Assembly: GCA_964639205.1 (NCBI GenBank) | Contig: CAZXCG010000029.1 | Coordinates: 1 to 16,445 of the forward strand | Direction of reading: 5' to 3' | Origin: CAZXCG01 sp964639205 | Lineage (GTDB): Bacteria; Bacillota; Clostridia; Oscillospirales; Acutalibacteraceae | Length of the DNA: 16,445 bases | Shown: positions 7,056-14,728 of the stretch, piece after piece | Position numbering within the stretch: the first letter of the stretch is position 1 | Layout of the letters: every line of letters begins with the position of its first letter | Notes under the pieces: model-generated | Databases searched by the model: none | What the model was told of the DNA's origin: nothing | What the model saw: only the letters and a program-made list of their open reading frames with translations | Program-made: the position numbers and the translations under genes

Positions 7056-8549
7056 ATGATTGACAGTGCAATCCGCAGACTTGTCTGCTACGGAATGCAA
7101 ACGGGACTGATTGAAAAAACCGATGCAAATTTCGTTACAAACCGTTTGCTTGAGGACTTGAAGCTTGCCTCCTACAACGGAGACAGCACCGTTTACGAAA
7201 ACGTCGATTTGGAGCAAACTCTTAAGGAGCTGCTCGATTTTGCCGTTGAAACCGGAGTTATCGAGGACGGAATCACCTCCCGCGATTTATTTGATACAAA
7301 GCTTTTATCGGAGCTTACCCCGCGTCCGAGCTGCGTTATTTCAAAATTTGAAAGCATATACAAAAGCAGCCCAGAGGCGGCTACCGATTACTACTATAAG
7401 CTGAGCTGCGACAGCGACTATATTCGCCGTTACCGCATAAAACGCGACGTAAAGTGGAAAGCGCAGACCAAATACGGCGAGATTGACATTACCATTAACC
7501 TGTCAAAACCGGAAAAGGACCCCAAGGCTATTGCCGCGGCTAAAAACGCCGTGCAAAGCTCATATCCGAAATGCCTGCTCTGCCCCGAAAACGAGGGCTA
7601 TGCCGGCAATATGAGCCGCCCCGCGCGTCAAAATCACCGTATTATTCCGATTACAATCAACAACGAGCCATGGGGCTTCCAATATTCCCCCTATGTTTAT
7701 TATAACGAGCACTGCATTGTCTTTAACCAAAAGCATATACCAATGAAGATTGATGCTGAGGTTTTCGGCAAGCTTCTGGGCTTTGTAAAAAAATTCCCGC
7801 ACTACTTTGTCGGTTCCAATGCCGATTTGCCGATTGTCGGCGGCTCTATTCTTTCACATGAGCATTTTCAGGGCGGACGCTACGACTTTGCAATGGCTCT
7901 TGCTCCGATTGAAAGGGAGGTGGCGTTCAAGGGCTTTGAAGACGTAAACGCAGGCATAGTCAAATGGCCTATGTCTGTAATACGCGTAAGCGGACAGGAT
8001 GAAGTCCGCATTACCGCTCTCTGTGCAAAAATTCTTGCCGCATGGCGCGGATATACCGACGAAAGCGCCTATATTTTTGCCGAAACAAACGGTGAACCCC
8101 ACAATACTATTACCCCAATTGCGCGCAAAAACGGAGATAATTTTGAAATTGACCTTGTTTTAAGAAACAATATTACTACCGAGGAGCGCCCTATGGGGCT
8201 TTATCACCCGAGAAGCGAGCTTCACCACATAAAGAAAGAAAATATCGGACTTATTGAGGTTATGGGACTTGCAGTACTTCCCGCGCGCCTTAAAAAGGAA
8301 ATGGATATTCTGTCTGATTTCATTGTTAACAATAAGGATATTCGCTCAAACGCCGACATTGAAAAGCACGCCGATTGGGTTGAGGAATTTTCGGTAAATT
8401 ACCCGGATATAAACTCCTCAAACGTTATGGATATATTAAAAACCGAAATCGGAAAAGTGTTTGCACGGGTTCTTGAAGACGCCGGAGTTTATAAAGACAC
8501 TCCCGACGGCCGCGCGGCGTTTATGCGCTTTATTGAAAGCGTCCGATAA
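7056..8549 (+). CDS. galT: UDP-glucose--hexose-1-phosphate uridylyltransferase, class II (GalT)
   Basis: A Leloir-pathway enzyme exchanging uridylyl groups between UDP-glucose and galactose-1-phosphate. At 497 residues it is the Firmicutes class II form, which is longer than the enterobacterial enzyme. The active-site HIT-type signature is SHEHFQGG, with H268, H270 and Q272; the histidine pair includes the nucleophile that carries UMP. Cysteines C173 and C176 (KCLLCPENEG) precede the conserved Asn/Arg-rich segment. AAGGGG lies about 8 bases before ATG 7056. It follows leuD by 17 bases and so is probably read from the same transcript, an odd pairing of sugar and leucine metabolism. Galactose released from glycans by enzymes such as the GH20 upstream would feed this step, but no galactokinase or galE is in the window. 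Confidence 0.94.
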   Translation: MIDSAIRRLVCYGMQTGLIEKTDANFVTNRLLEDLKLASYNGDSTVYENVDLEQTLKELLDFAVETGVIEDGITSRDLFDTKLLSELTPRPSCVISKFESIYKSSPEAATDYYYKLSCDSDYIRRYRIKRDVKWKAQTKYGEIDITINLSKPEKDPKAIAAAKNAVQSSYPKCLLCPENEGYAGNMSRPARQNHRIIPITINNEPWGFQYSPYVYYNEHCIVFNQKHIPMKIDAEVFGKLLGFVKKFPHYFVGSNADLPIVGGSILSHEHFQGGRYDFAMALAPIEREVAFKGFEDVNAGIVKWPMSVIRVSGQDEVRITALCAKILAAWRGYTDESAYIFAETNGEPHNTITPIARKNGDNFEIDLVLRNNITTEERPMGLYHPRSELHHIKKENIGLIEVMGLAVLPARLKKEMDILSDFIVNNKDIRSNADIEKHADWVEEFSVNYPDINSSNVMDILKTEIGKVFARVLEDAGVYKDTPDGRAAFMRFIESVR

Positions 8550-8560
8550 TCTTACAGCAT

Positions 8561-8580
8561 AAGTAACCGGGCAAAGCCTG
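8561..8580 (+). repeat. Intergenic repeat, decayed copy 3
   Basis: AAGTAACCGGGCAAAGCCTG matches the core of the repeat but lacks the second hairpin arm and the TTATTGAA tail. It sits directly before the complete copy at 8588-8622, so the two are in tandem after galT. Confidence 0.45.
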
Positions 8581-8587
8581 CCGAGTA

Positions 8588-8622
8588 TAATGACCGGGCA
8601 AAGCCCCTTATTGAAGAATTGA
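8588..8622 (+). repeat. Intergenic repeat, copy 4
   Basis: TAATGACC is followed by GGGCAAAGCCCC, TTATTGAA and GAATTGAG. It lies 38 bases after the galT stop and runs into the terminator stem at 8623. The order repeat, then TTGAG, then strong hairpin is the same as at 5031-5144. Confidence 0.65.
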
Positions 8623-8658
8623 GGCAGAGCTGTTATATAGCATAACGGCTCTGCCTTT
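8623..8658 (+). terminator. Stem-loop between convergent galT and capF
   Basis: GGCAGAGCTGTTAT (8623-8636) pairs with ATAACGGCTCTGCC (8642-8655) over 14 positions with one T-G wobble and a 5-base loop. The rightward strand continues with TTTACATTT, a weak T-tract, and the leftward strand has no clear run. It probably ends galT transcription and may act from both sides. Confidence 0.65.
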
Positions 8659-8678
8659 ACATTTGAGGTTTAATCTGT

Positions 8679-9872
8679 TTAAACGATTTCACTGAAGGTG
8701 TCGGGGCGGTTCGGGTTAAAAACCTCGTTGCAGGTCATAACAGTTACAAGATTTTCAGTATCGCTCAAATTGATAATATTATGCGTCCAGCCCGGAATCA
8801 TATGAACTGCCTCAATATTGTCTCCGCTTACCTCAAACTCAACTGTTTGACCCGTGTTAATATTGCGCTCCCGAATCAGGCCGTGCCCGCTGACCACAAT
8901 AAACAGCTCCCACTTGCTGTTGTGCCAGTGCTGCCCCTTTATAACATTGGGCTTTGAAATATTGATGCTTACCTGACCGCAGTCCTCGGTGTGAACAAGC
9001 TCGGTAAAGCTGCCCCTTTCATCCCTACGCATTTTCAGAGGATACTTGAATTTTTCCGCAGGCAAATATGTAAGATAAAGGCTGTAAAGCTTCTTTGCAA
9101 AGGACCCCTCCGGCATTTTCGGCATCATAAGCGTTGCCGGCTGAAGCTTAAATTCCTCAAGCAGTGCAACGATCTCGCCTAAAGTTACTCTGTGCGTAAC
9201 CGGTACATAACAGTAAAGCCCGTCGGCTTTCTCAACGGCTTTTACGCCTTCATACTCGCAGTGCTTCTCTTTACCTTCCAGCAGGTCAAGCATACCGTCA
9301 ACCAGATCGTCTATGTAAAGAAGCTCCAGCTCCGCGCTGCGGTCATTAACCGTAAACGGCTCATCGTTCGCCACAGCCCAGCAAAAGGTAGAAACGGCGC
9401 TGTTGTATTTTGGCTTGCTGTGTCCCATAATATTCGGAAAACGGTAGACCGCGACTTTTGCCCCCGTCTCCATTCCGTAGCTGAAAAAAAGCTCTTCACC
9501 CGCCTTTTTGCTTCTGCCGTAGTCGCTGTCGTAGCGTCCGATAAGCGTCGCCTGAATTGAGGAAGAAAGCATAACCGTCGCCTTGCTTTCGTGCTTTTTT
9601 AACTCTTCGAGCAGCGCCGCGGCAAAGCCGCAATTGCCCGCCAGATAATCCTCCGAATTCTGCGGGCGGTTTACACCTGCAAGGTTAAAAACGAAATCCG
9701 CCTTTGAACAGTACGCGGCAAGCTCCTCGGGCGTTGAATCAACATCATAACAAAAAATTTCGTCAATACTTATGTTCGGACGGGTTCGGTTTTTTCCGTC
9801 GCGGATATTTTTTAAATTATTCACAACGGCGGTTCCGACCATACCCTTTGCGCCCGTTACTAATATGTTCAT
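8679..9872 (-). CDS. capF: CapF-type UDP-sugar epimerase-reductase with C-terminal cupin (UDP-L-FucNAc synthesis)
   Basis: Second enzyme of UDP-N-acetyl-L-fucosamine synthesis, known as CapF, FnlB or WbjC. The 397-residue protein has an N-terminal short-chain dehydrogenase/reductase domain (GAKGMVG nucleotide-binding loop near residue 7, YGRSK as the catalytic YxxxK) that reduces the 4-keto sugar with NADPH. It also has a C-terminal cupin (from about residue 285; GQHWHNSKWELFIVVSG and a later HMIPGWTHNI supply metal-binding His/Glu) that performs the C3 epimerisation. Both domains and the length match the known family. It is the last gene of the operon. AGGGAG 7 bases before the ATG overlaps the stop codon of the upstream nucleotidyltransferase gene, only 11 bases away. 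The product would feed a capsule or wall polysaccharide. Confidence 0.92.
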   Translation of the reverse strand: MNILVTGAKGMVGTAVVNNLKNIRDGKNRTRPNISIDEIFCYDVDSTPEELAAYCSKADFVFNLAGVNRPQNSEDYLAGNCGFAAALLEELKKHESKATVMLSSSIQATLIGRYDSDYGRSKKAGEELFFSYGMETGAKVAVYRFPNIMGHSKPKYNSAVSTFCWAVANDEPFTVNDRSAELELLYIDDLVDGMLDLLEGKEKHCEYEGVKAVEKADGLYCYVPVTHRVTLGEIVALLEEFKLQPATLMMPKMPEGSFAKKLYSLYLTYLPAEKFKYPLKMRRDERGSFTELVHTEDCGQVSINISKPNVIKGQHWHNSKWELFIVVSGHGLIRERNINTGQTVEFEVSGDNIEAVHMIPGWTHNIINLSDTENLVTVMTCNEVFNPNRPDTFSEIV

Positions 9873-9883
9873 ATTTGCTCTCC

Positions 9884-11098
9884 CTATACTTCATACAAAT
9901 GAAATTGTTTATAAAGCTCGCGCCGCTCCTTTGCGCCTTCGACGGTTTTCTTTATATTTACAGACGCACGTTTACCGACTGCTATTCTGAAAAGATGTCT
10001 CGTTCCGAAAAATATCCACCCGAACGGAAGCAAAATCTTATACCTTTTGGCGGCGCTCCATTTCAAATAAACTATGTTGTTCATATTAAGGAAAAGCTGC
10101 TTGCCCATAGGCAACGAATCGTCCACGCCGTTTTTCCCTCGGTTGGATATTATCTTCGCCTCGTTCATGCGCTGGGAGTCCTTCGCGCCGAAATTCCCTC
10201 CCTCAAAAATATCGCAAATCATACTTCTGAGCAGTCCCTCGTCAACTTCACGCATAGCCCATTCTTTAGCCGGCATACCCAGATATTTTACCGAAAGCTG
10301 CGTCAAAAGCTGAGCAAACCGCCACAAACCTACAGCCTTTAATTTTTCTTCAAACAGTTCGCAGAACCTATCGTCGGATAAGCTGTTTGCGAACACCGCC
10401 CAGTCGCATATGTGCCGCAAACCAACTCCCTCACCGGTAAGATGATGACACGTGTGCAAAAGAAGAATCAGCCCATGGTGAAAGTCGTCCGGCACGCGCA
10501 TTTCAGCGCCGCCTACTTCGGCTTTTACAGAGGTTTGAAACACATCGCCCAGATAAGCTCTTACCCGATCTCCCGCCTTTCCTTCGGGTACGCCGGAGGG
10601 TTCAAAATGCATTTCCAAATGCGCCTCGGAGCTTTTGTAAATAATGTGACAAAGATGCTTCTCTTTACACTGCTTAAAGCCCTCTTTTTCCAATATCTGC
10701 CCTGCATAAGTCAAATCCTTCGGTGAAACAAGGAAATCAACGTCACCCATCGCGCGGCAGAGCGGCTCCGGATAATAGCGTGCGGAAGCACAGCCCTTTA
10801 AAATTACATACTGTATTCCGTTTGCCTCCATAAGCTCAGAAAGCTTTGCATGATGGTAACTGACGCGGACATTATTGGAAAGAGCCCCCGCCATTTTGGA
10901 CTTTAACGCGGGATACTCCCGTTCCAAGCTCCTTATATTCACGTATGAATACAACGCAACAGGCAGTACCGCCTGCTCATCTGCTTCTTTTATAACGGCT
11001 CCCCATTCAACCTTATCGGGTAATATAGCTTCTCTGTTAAAAAGACTGTGTGAAACCAGTGACAGCAGTACCCTTCCCGCTGCAGTCAAATCCTTCAT
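9884..11098 (-). CDS. PF14907-type nucleotidyltransferase family protein in the polysaccharide operon
   Basis: A 404-residue protein of the uncharacterised nucleotidyltransferase family (NTP_transf_5, Pol-beta-like fold). The visible signature is ILKG at 99-102 followed by RAMGDVDFLV, where D119 and D121 are the likely metal ligands. The middle and C-terminal thirds are helix-rich without a motif I can name. The start at 11098 is preferred because AGGAG lies 9 bases upstream; an in-frame ATG at 11143 overlaps the end of capG and has no ribosome binding site. Members of this family recur in polysaccharide and peptide biosynthetic loci, but the acceptor and nucleotide are unknown. It is placed between capG and capF, splitting the usual capEFG set, so it is probably co-expressed with L-FucNAc synthesis. 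Confidence 0.82.
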   Translation of the reverse strand: MKDLTAAGRVLLSLVSHSLFNREAILPDKVEWGAVIKEADEQAVLPVALYSYVNIRSLEREYPALKSKMAGALSNNVRVSYHHAKLSELMEANGIQYVILKGCASARYYPEPLCRAMGDVDFLVSPKDLTYAGQILEKEGFKQCKEKHLCHIIYKSSEAHLEMHFEPSGVPEGKAGDRVRAYLGDVFQTSVKAEVGGAEMRVPDDFHHGLILLLHTCHHLTGEGVGLRHICDWAVFANSLSDDRFCELFEEKLKAVGLWRFAQLLTQLSVKYLGMPAKEWAMREVDEGLLRSMICDIFEGGNFGAKDSQRMNEAKIISNRGKNGVDDSLPMGKQLFLNMNNIVYLKWSAAKRYKILLPFGWIFFGTRHLFRIAVGKRASVNIKKTVEGAKERRELYKQFHLYEV

Positions 11099-11130
11099 AC
11101 GGCTTTTCTCCTGTCTGCAACACTGTTGCT

Positions 11131-12306
11131 CTATTTCCGCCATACCGTTTTATTAACCACGCCGGTATAGCTCTGAATAATCTTCACAACTTTATCCGAA
11201 ACATTCTCATCAACATAATCCGGCACCGGGACGCCCAAATCCCCGTTCTTATTCATCTCCACCGCAACATCTACTGCCTGAAGCAGACTGTCGCCGTCAA
11301 TACCGGCAAGAATAAAGCATCCCTTATCCAGAGCTTCCGGTCGCTCTGTGCTTGTACGAATGCACACAGCCGGGAACGGATTACCGATAGATGTAAAGAA
11401 GCTCGACTCCTCCGGCAGCGTTCCGCTATCGGATACCACGGCGAACGCGTTCATCTGCAAACAGTTATAATCATGGAAGCCCAGCGGCTCATGCCGAATC
11501 ACACGCTTGTCTAATACAAATCCGCTGCTTTCCAGTCTTTTCTTACTTCTCGGATGGCAGCTGTAGAGTATCGGCATGTCATACTTTTCCGCCATCCTGT
11601 TAATAGCTGTGAAAAGGCTTAGGAAGTTCTTTTCGGTATCGATATTTTCTTCACGATGCGCCGATAATAAAATATACCCGCCTTTCTCTAATCCAAGCCT
11701 GACGTGAATATCCGACGCCTCTATTTTCTCCAGATTACTGCGCAGCACCTCCGCCATAGGACTCCCCGTTACATATACACGCTCTTTCGGCAGGCCGCAG
11801 TCGTGTAAATACTTCCTTGCGTGCTCGGAATAGGCAAGGTTCACATCAGAGATGATGTCCACAATCCGCCGGTTCGTCTCCTCCGGCAGGCACTCGTCCT
11901 TACAGCGGTTCCCGGCTTCCATGTGGAAGATCGGAATGTGCAGGCGCTTTGCCCCTATTACGGAAAGGCAGGAATTCGTATCGCCGAGTACCAGCACAGC
12001 GTCCGGTTCAATCTCCGACATAAGCCGGAAGGATTTTGCGATGATATTGCCCATCGTCTCTCCGAGATCCGCGCCCACGGCATTTAAATATATCTCGGGG
12101 TCGTCAAGCTCCAGATCGCGGAAAAACACCCCGTTTAGGTTGTAATCGTAGTTCTGGCCGGTATGGGCTAAGATCGTGTCAAAATATTTCCGGCACTTCT
12201 TAATGACTGACGATAGCCGTATAATCTCCGGGCGTGTGCCGACGATGATCAGGAGTTTGAGTTTTTCGTTATTTTTCCAGCTGCAATCGTACATTTTACT
12301 TTCCAT
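11131..12306 (-). CDS. capG: Non-hydrolysing UDP-sugar 2-epimerase, CapG/FnlC-type
   Basis: Third enzyme of the UDP-L-FucNAc pathway, inverting C2 of the UDP-acetamido-L-hexose made by CapE and CapF. The 391-residue sequence has the WecB-like GT-B layout: GTRPEIIRLSSVI near the N-terminus, LVLGDTNSC, HMEAGNRC, PEETNRRIVDIISD, SAHREEN and VSDSGTLPEES, which bind UDP and the substrate. The HMEAGNRC form fits the FnlC/WbjD branch rather than WecB itself, and the capE/capF neighbours support that branch. GGAGG lies 9 bases before ATG 12306, and the capE stop is one base upstream, so the two are translationally coupled. If the neighbours were ignored, a plain UDP-GlcNAc 2-epimerase (UDP-ManNAc formation) would be the alternative. 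Confidence 0.9.
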   Translation of the reverse strand: MESKMYDCSWKNNEKLKLLIIVGTRPEIIRLSSVIKKCRKYFDTILAHTGQNYDYNLNGVFFRDLELDDPEIYLNAVGADLGETMGNIIAKSFRLMSEIEPDAVLVLGDTNSCLSVIGAKRLHIPIFHMEAGNRCKDECLPEETNRRIVDIISDVNLAYSEHARKYLHDCGLPKERVYVTGSPMAEVLRSNLEKIEASDIHVRLGLEKGGYILLSAHREENIDTEKNFLSLFTAINRMAEKYDMPILYSCHPRSKKRLESSGFVLDKRVIRHEPLGFHDYNCLQMNAFAVVSDSGTLPEESSFFTSIGNPFPAVCIRTSTERPEALDKGCFILAGIDGDSLLQAVDVAVEMNKNGDLGVPVPDYVDENVSDKVVKIIQSYTGVVNKTVWRK

Positions 12307-12307
12307 C

Positions 12308-13354
12308 TCACTTATCCTCCGCTAATCTGTTCTTAATATACTCCAGCTTAGCAATAGTGTCAATGGTTTCCCGCAAATCAAGCCTGCGTGTATTATTGCT
12401 GTTAAACTCAGTCAGCGTATTTCTTGCTTCATCACCTTCCCTGAAATACTTATCGTAGTTAAGACCCCGGTTATCCGCCGGAACACGGTAAAAATCGCCC
12501 ATATCCACAGCTTTTGCACATTCTTCATTTGTCAGCAGCGTTTCATACATCTTTTCTCCGTGGCGGATGCCTATCACCTTTATATCTTCTTTCTTTCCGC
12601 CGAACAGCTCGCAGACCGCTTCCGCCTGTGTCTGTATAGTGCATGCAGGGGCTTTCTTAATCAAAAGGTCGCCGTTTTCTCCATGCTCAAAAGCAAAGAG
12701 AACAAGATCCACCGCTTCCTCTAAGGACATAATAAACCTTGTCATTTTCGGCTCGGTAACGGTGATCGGATTACCGCTCTTAATCTGATCTATCCAGAGC
12801 GGAATAACCGAACCGCGGCTGCACATTACATTTCCATAGCGGGTGCAGCAGATTTTTGTCTTGCCCGACATCCTTGACTTTGCAATAGCCACCTTTTCCT
12901 CAATAGCTTTGCTCATACCCATTGAGTTGATAGGATAAGCGGCTTTATCTGTGGACAGACAAATGACGCTCTTCACGCCCTCTTCAATAGCGGCGGTCAA
13001 AACATTATCTGTGCCGATGACATTGGTTCGCACCGCTTCCATCGGAAAAAACTCACAAGACGGAACCTGCTTCAGCGCAGCGGCATGAAATATGTAATCC
13101 ACACCGTTCACAGCGGAACGTACGGAGCTCAAGTCTCTGACGTCGCCGATATGAAATTTAATCTTATCCGAATACTGCGGATACCTTATCTGATACTCAT
13201 GGCGCATATCGTCCTGCTTCTTCTCATCACGGGAAAATATGCGTATCTCTGCAATGTCGGTTGTCAGAAAGCGGTTCAGAACGGTGGAGCCGAACGAGCC
13301 GGTACCGCCTGTAATCATTAACGTTTTGTCTTTAAAGAATTTGGATGTAATCAT
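12308..13354 (-). CDS. capE: UDP-N-acetylglucosamine 4,6-dehydratase (inverting), CapE/FnlA-type
   Basis: First enzyme of UDP-N-acetyl-L-fucosamine synthesis. It removes water from UDP-GlcNAc and inverts C5, giving a 4-keto-6-deoxy-L-sugar. It has 348 residues. The NAD(P) loop is ITGGTGSFG (residues 14-22) and CLSTDKAAYP precedes the active site. The usual YxxxK is MxxxK (M145, K149 in SMGMSK), the altered Ser-Met-Lys triad typical of the FlaA1/CapE branch and so not a defect. It is the first gene of the operon: a promoter lies at 13447-13419 and AAAGGAAA precedes the start. capG follows after one base. Together with capG and capF it makes the pathway complete in this window, without glycosyltransferases or polymerase. 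Confidence 0.93.
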   Translation of the reverse strand: MITSKFFKDKTLMITGGTGSFGSTVLNRFLTTDIAEIRIFSRDEKKQDDMRHEYQIRYPQYSDKIKFHIGDVRDLSSVRSAVNGVDYIFHAAALKQVPSCEFFPMEAVRTNVIGTDNVLTAAIEEGVKSVICLSTDKAAYPINSMGMSKAIEEKVAIAKSRMSGKTKICCTRYGNVMCSRGSVIPLWIDQIKSGNPITVTEPKMTRFIMSLEEAVDLVLFAFEHGENGDLLIKKAPACTIQTQAEAVCELFGGKKEDIKVIGIRHGEKMYETLLTNEECAKAVDMGDFYRVPADNRGLNYDKYFREGDEARNTLTEFNSNNTRRLDLRETIDTIAKLEYIKNRLAEDK

Positions 13355-13418
13355 TTTAAATGGTTTCCTTTCTACTGTATTCTACGCCGGGTGCTCCGTC
13401 TCTTTTAAATATATTCCT

Positions 13419-13447
13419 CGTATAAACTTTATCTTTCACGTCATCAA
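13419..13447 (-). promoter_or_regulatory. Sigma-A-type promoter of the capE operon
   Basis: On the leftward strand TTGATG (13447-13442) and TATACG (13424-13419) are spaced 17 bases apart, about 65 bases before the capE start. It lies in the 141-base gap after the membrane-protein gene, so the cap genes can be transcribed independently of the TIR module upstream. I see no terminator between them, so read-through is possible. Confidence 0.5.
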
Positions 13448-13495
13448 GGCAAATTTTCGCTACGGATTTACAATAGATACACAAATGGCATTTCC

Positions 13496-14329
13496 TTATA
13501 AGAATAAGTCTTCAAAATCAAGAAAGACCAGATAATTATCGCGAAACTTGATATCGTTATAATGCGCAATGTCAATCCAACGACTTATGCATATTTTGAG
13601 GTTGTTTTGCAGTATATCCATTCCTTGTGAGAATTCCTCAATTGCTTCCTTTATATGTTGAGCCTTTTTGTTCTCATTTTTGCTATGTCTCATCACTTTT
13701 TGATATGCACACTCTACTGATCTTCTCGCTTGATTAAAATAACGTCCTGTACATAAAATTACATCGTTCAGCGTATCATCGGCTATCCCATTAAACATAA
13801 GCACAGAATTCTGCATTTCTATTTTATGAATCGCTTCTTCTACATCTTTTATGTTCCTGATTTGGTCTTCAAGCGTATCAATTAACACGGTTTCCTGTAA
13901 ATGAATATCCTTCAGCACCGTAATCTTTTCAATGAAAAGCCTATGCCATTCCCACCACGTTAAATTCTCTTTGAATTCTATTTCAACTCCACTCTCATCC
14001 TTATAATAGAATAAGGAATACTCGCTAGCCCAATTAAATAAATACCACGCAATCCTTTTCTTTAAGTCTGTATATACGAGATCATAAATCTGGTTTGATT
14101 TTCTATTTTTATCCCTTACATTAGAAAATTCAATTAATAATGCTCCTATTGACGAAGATAACAAGCCATAAGAAAGATTCTTAATAATATCGCTAAATAT
14201 CCCTTCCAAGCAGATAAACCCAAACACCATCAACAAAATGGAACCACCTATCAAAAAGACATATAGTCGATAACTTACCTTAGCTGGGTTATATATCTGC
14301 CTACGTCGTTTTTTCTTATTACCCACCAT
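13496..14329 (-). CDS. Two-helix membrane protein of unknown function, last gene of the TIR module
   Basis: I do not recognise this 277-residue protein. The N-terminus is strongly basic (NKKKRRR), followed by two hydrophobic segments at about 22-42 and 48-67. The rest, about 205 residues, is charged and helical. By the positive-inside rule both ends are cytosolic and the C-terminal region faces the cytoplasm. It contains one run of aromatic residues (NLTWWEWHRLF) and regularly spaced Leu/Ile that could form a helical bundle. The start at 14329 is preferred because GAGGT lies 3 bases upstream. An ATG at 14362, one base after the stop of the Cys-rich gene, would add 11 residues that translate the ribosome binding site itself. 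Base composition is clearly more AT-rich than the cap genes. Possible roles include a membrane effector or anchor for the two upstream genes; this is inference from position only. Confidence 0.72.
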   Translation of the reverse strand: MVGNKKKRRRQIYNPAKVSYRLYVFLIGGSILLMVFGFICLEGIFSDIIKNLSYGLLSSSIGALLIEFSNVRDKNRKSNQIYDLVYTDLKKRIAWYLFNWASEYSLFYYKDESGVEIEFKENLTWWEWHRLFIEKITVLKDIHLQETVLIDTLEDQIRNIKDVEEAIHKIEMQNSVLMFNGIADDTLNDVILCTGRYFNQARRSVECAYQKVMRHSKNENKKAQHIKEAIEEFSQGMDILQNNLKICISRWIDIAHYNDIKFRDNYLVFLDFEDLFL

Positions 14330-14363
14330 CGTACCTCTTTTAACTCCGTTAATCCAAAACATT

Positions 14364-14603
14364 TCATCCCCAATAACTACTACAGCTACTTGACGGATAT
14401 GTATCCTGTTTCAAGTAGTTACAATACCCATAATGATAGTTCGAATCAAAGTACCTGCAGGCAGAACAGACATAACCTTTCTGCCCGCCGCCGCGGGAGT
14501 CCTCATAGCGGCAGCTGCCTGTCGGCAGTGTATCACAGCGGTTATAATTGCAATAACCGCTATGGTAATTTGGATCAAAAGAGCTGCAAGTTAAACATGA
14601 CAT
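14364..14603 (-). CDS. 79-residue tandem Cys-module protein, probably metal-binding
   Basis: A small soluble protein made of two copies of one module. Cysteines fall at 3, 6, 18, 31 and again at 46, 49, 61, 74, so the second set repeats the first at an offset of exactly 43 residues. Shared surrounding residues are C-x2-C, then FD-x-NYH-x-GYCNY, then DT-x-P-x3-C. The C-x2-C pairs with two further cysteines each suggest two four-Cys zinc or iron sites; an extra C23 has no counterpart. The copies have diverged at DNA level, which argues for selection on the protein. GGAGG lies 9 bases before ATG 14603. It sits between the TIR-TPR gene (125 bases upstream) and the membrane-protein gene immediately downstream. 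No signal peptide or membrane segment. I cannot name the family; a regulatory or adaptor role is a guess. Confidence 0.72.
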   Translation of the reverse strand: MSCLTCSSFDPNYHSGYCNYNRCDTLPTGSCRYEDSRGGGQKGYVCSACRYFDSNYHYGYCNYLKQDTYPSSSCSSYWG

Positions 14604-14728
14604 AATGGTTAACCTCCGATCTATATTTTATTCACAAAGCCATCGGCAGTCTAAAAGGCGTAATGACTCAGTTTTTTAAGTTTGCATATGCGTCTGACTG
14701 ATCAATGCAATTTTTTCCCTGAGTAGTT

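Noticed and set aside
9704..10342. Open frame of 212 codons on the rightward strand across the capF/nucleotidyltransferase junction
   Set aside because: It crosses two supported leftward genes and reads as low-complexity shadow sequence.
12308..13354. Methionine in place of the catalytic tyrosine in CapE
   Set aside because: The MxxxK form is characteristic of the FlaA1/CapE branch of dehydratases, so it is not evidence of inactivation.
14625..14654. Possible promoter TTAGAC/TAAAAT with 18-base spacing before the Cys-module gene
   Set aside because: Transcription would begin almost at the Shine-Dalgarno sequence, and the hexamers are weak in AT-rich DNA.
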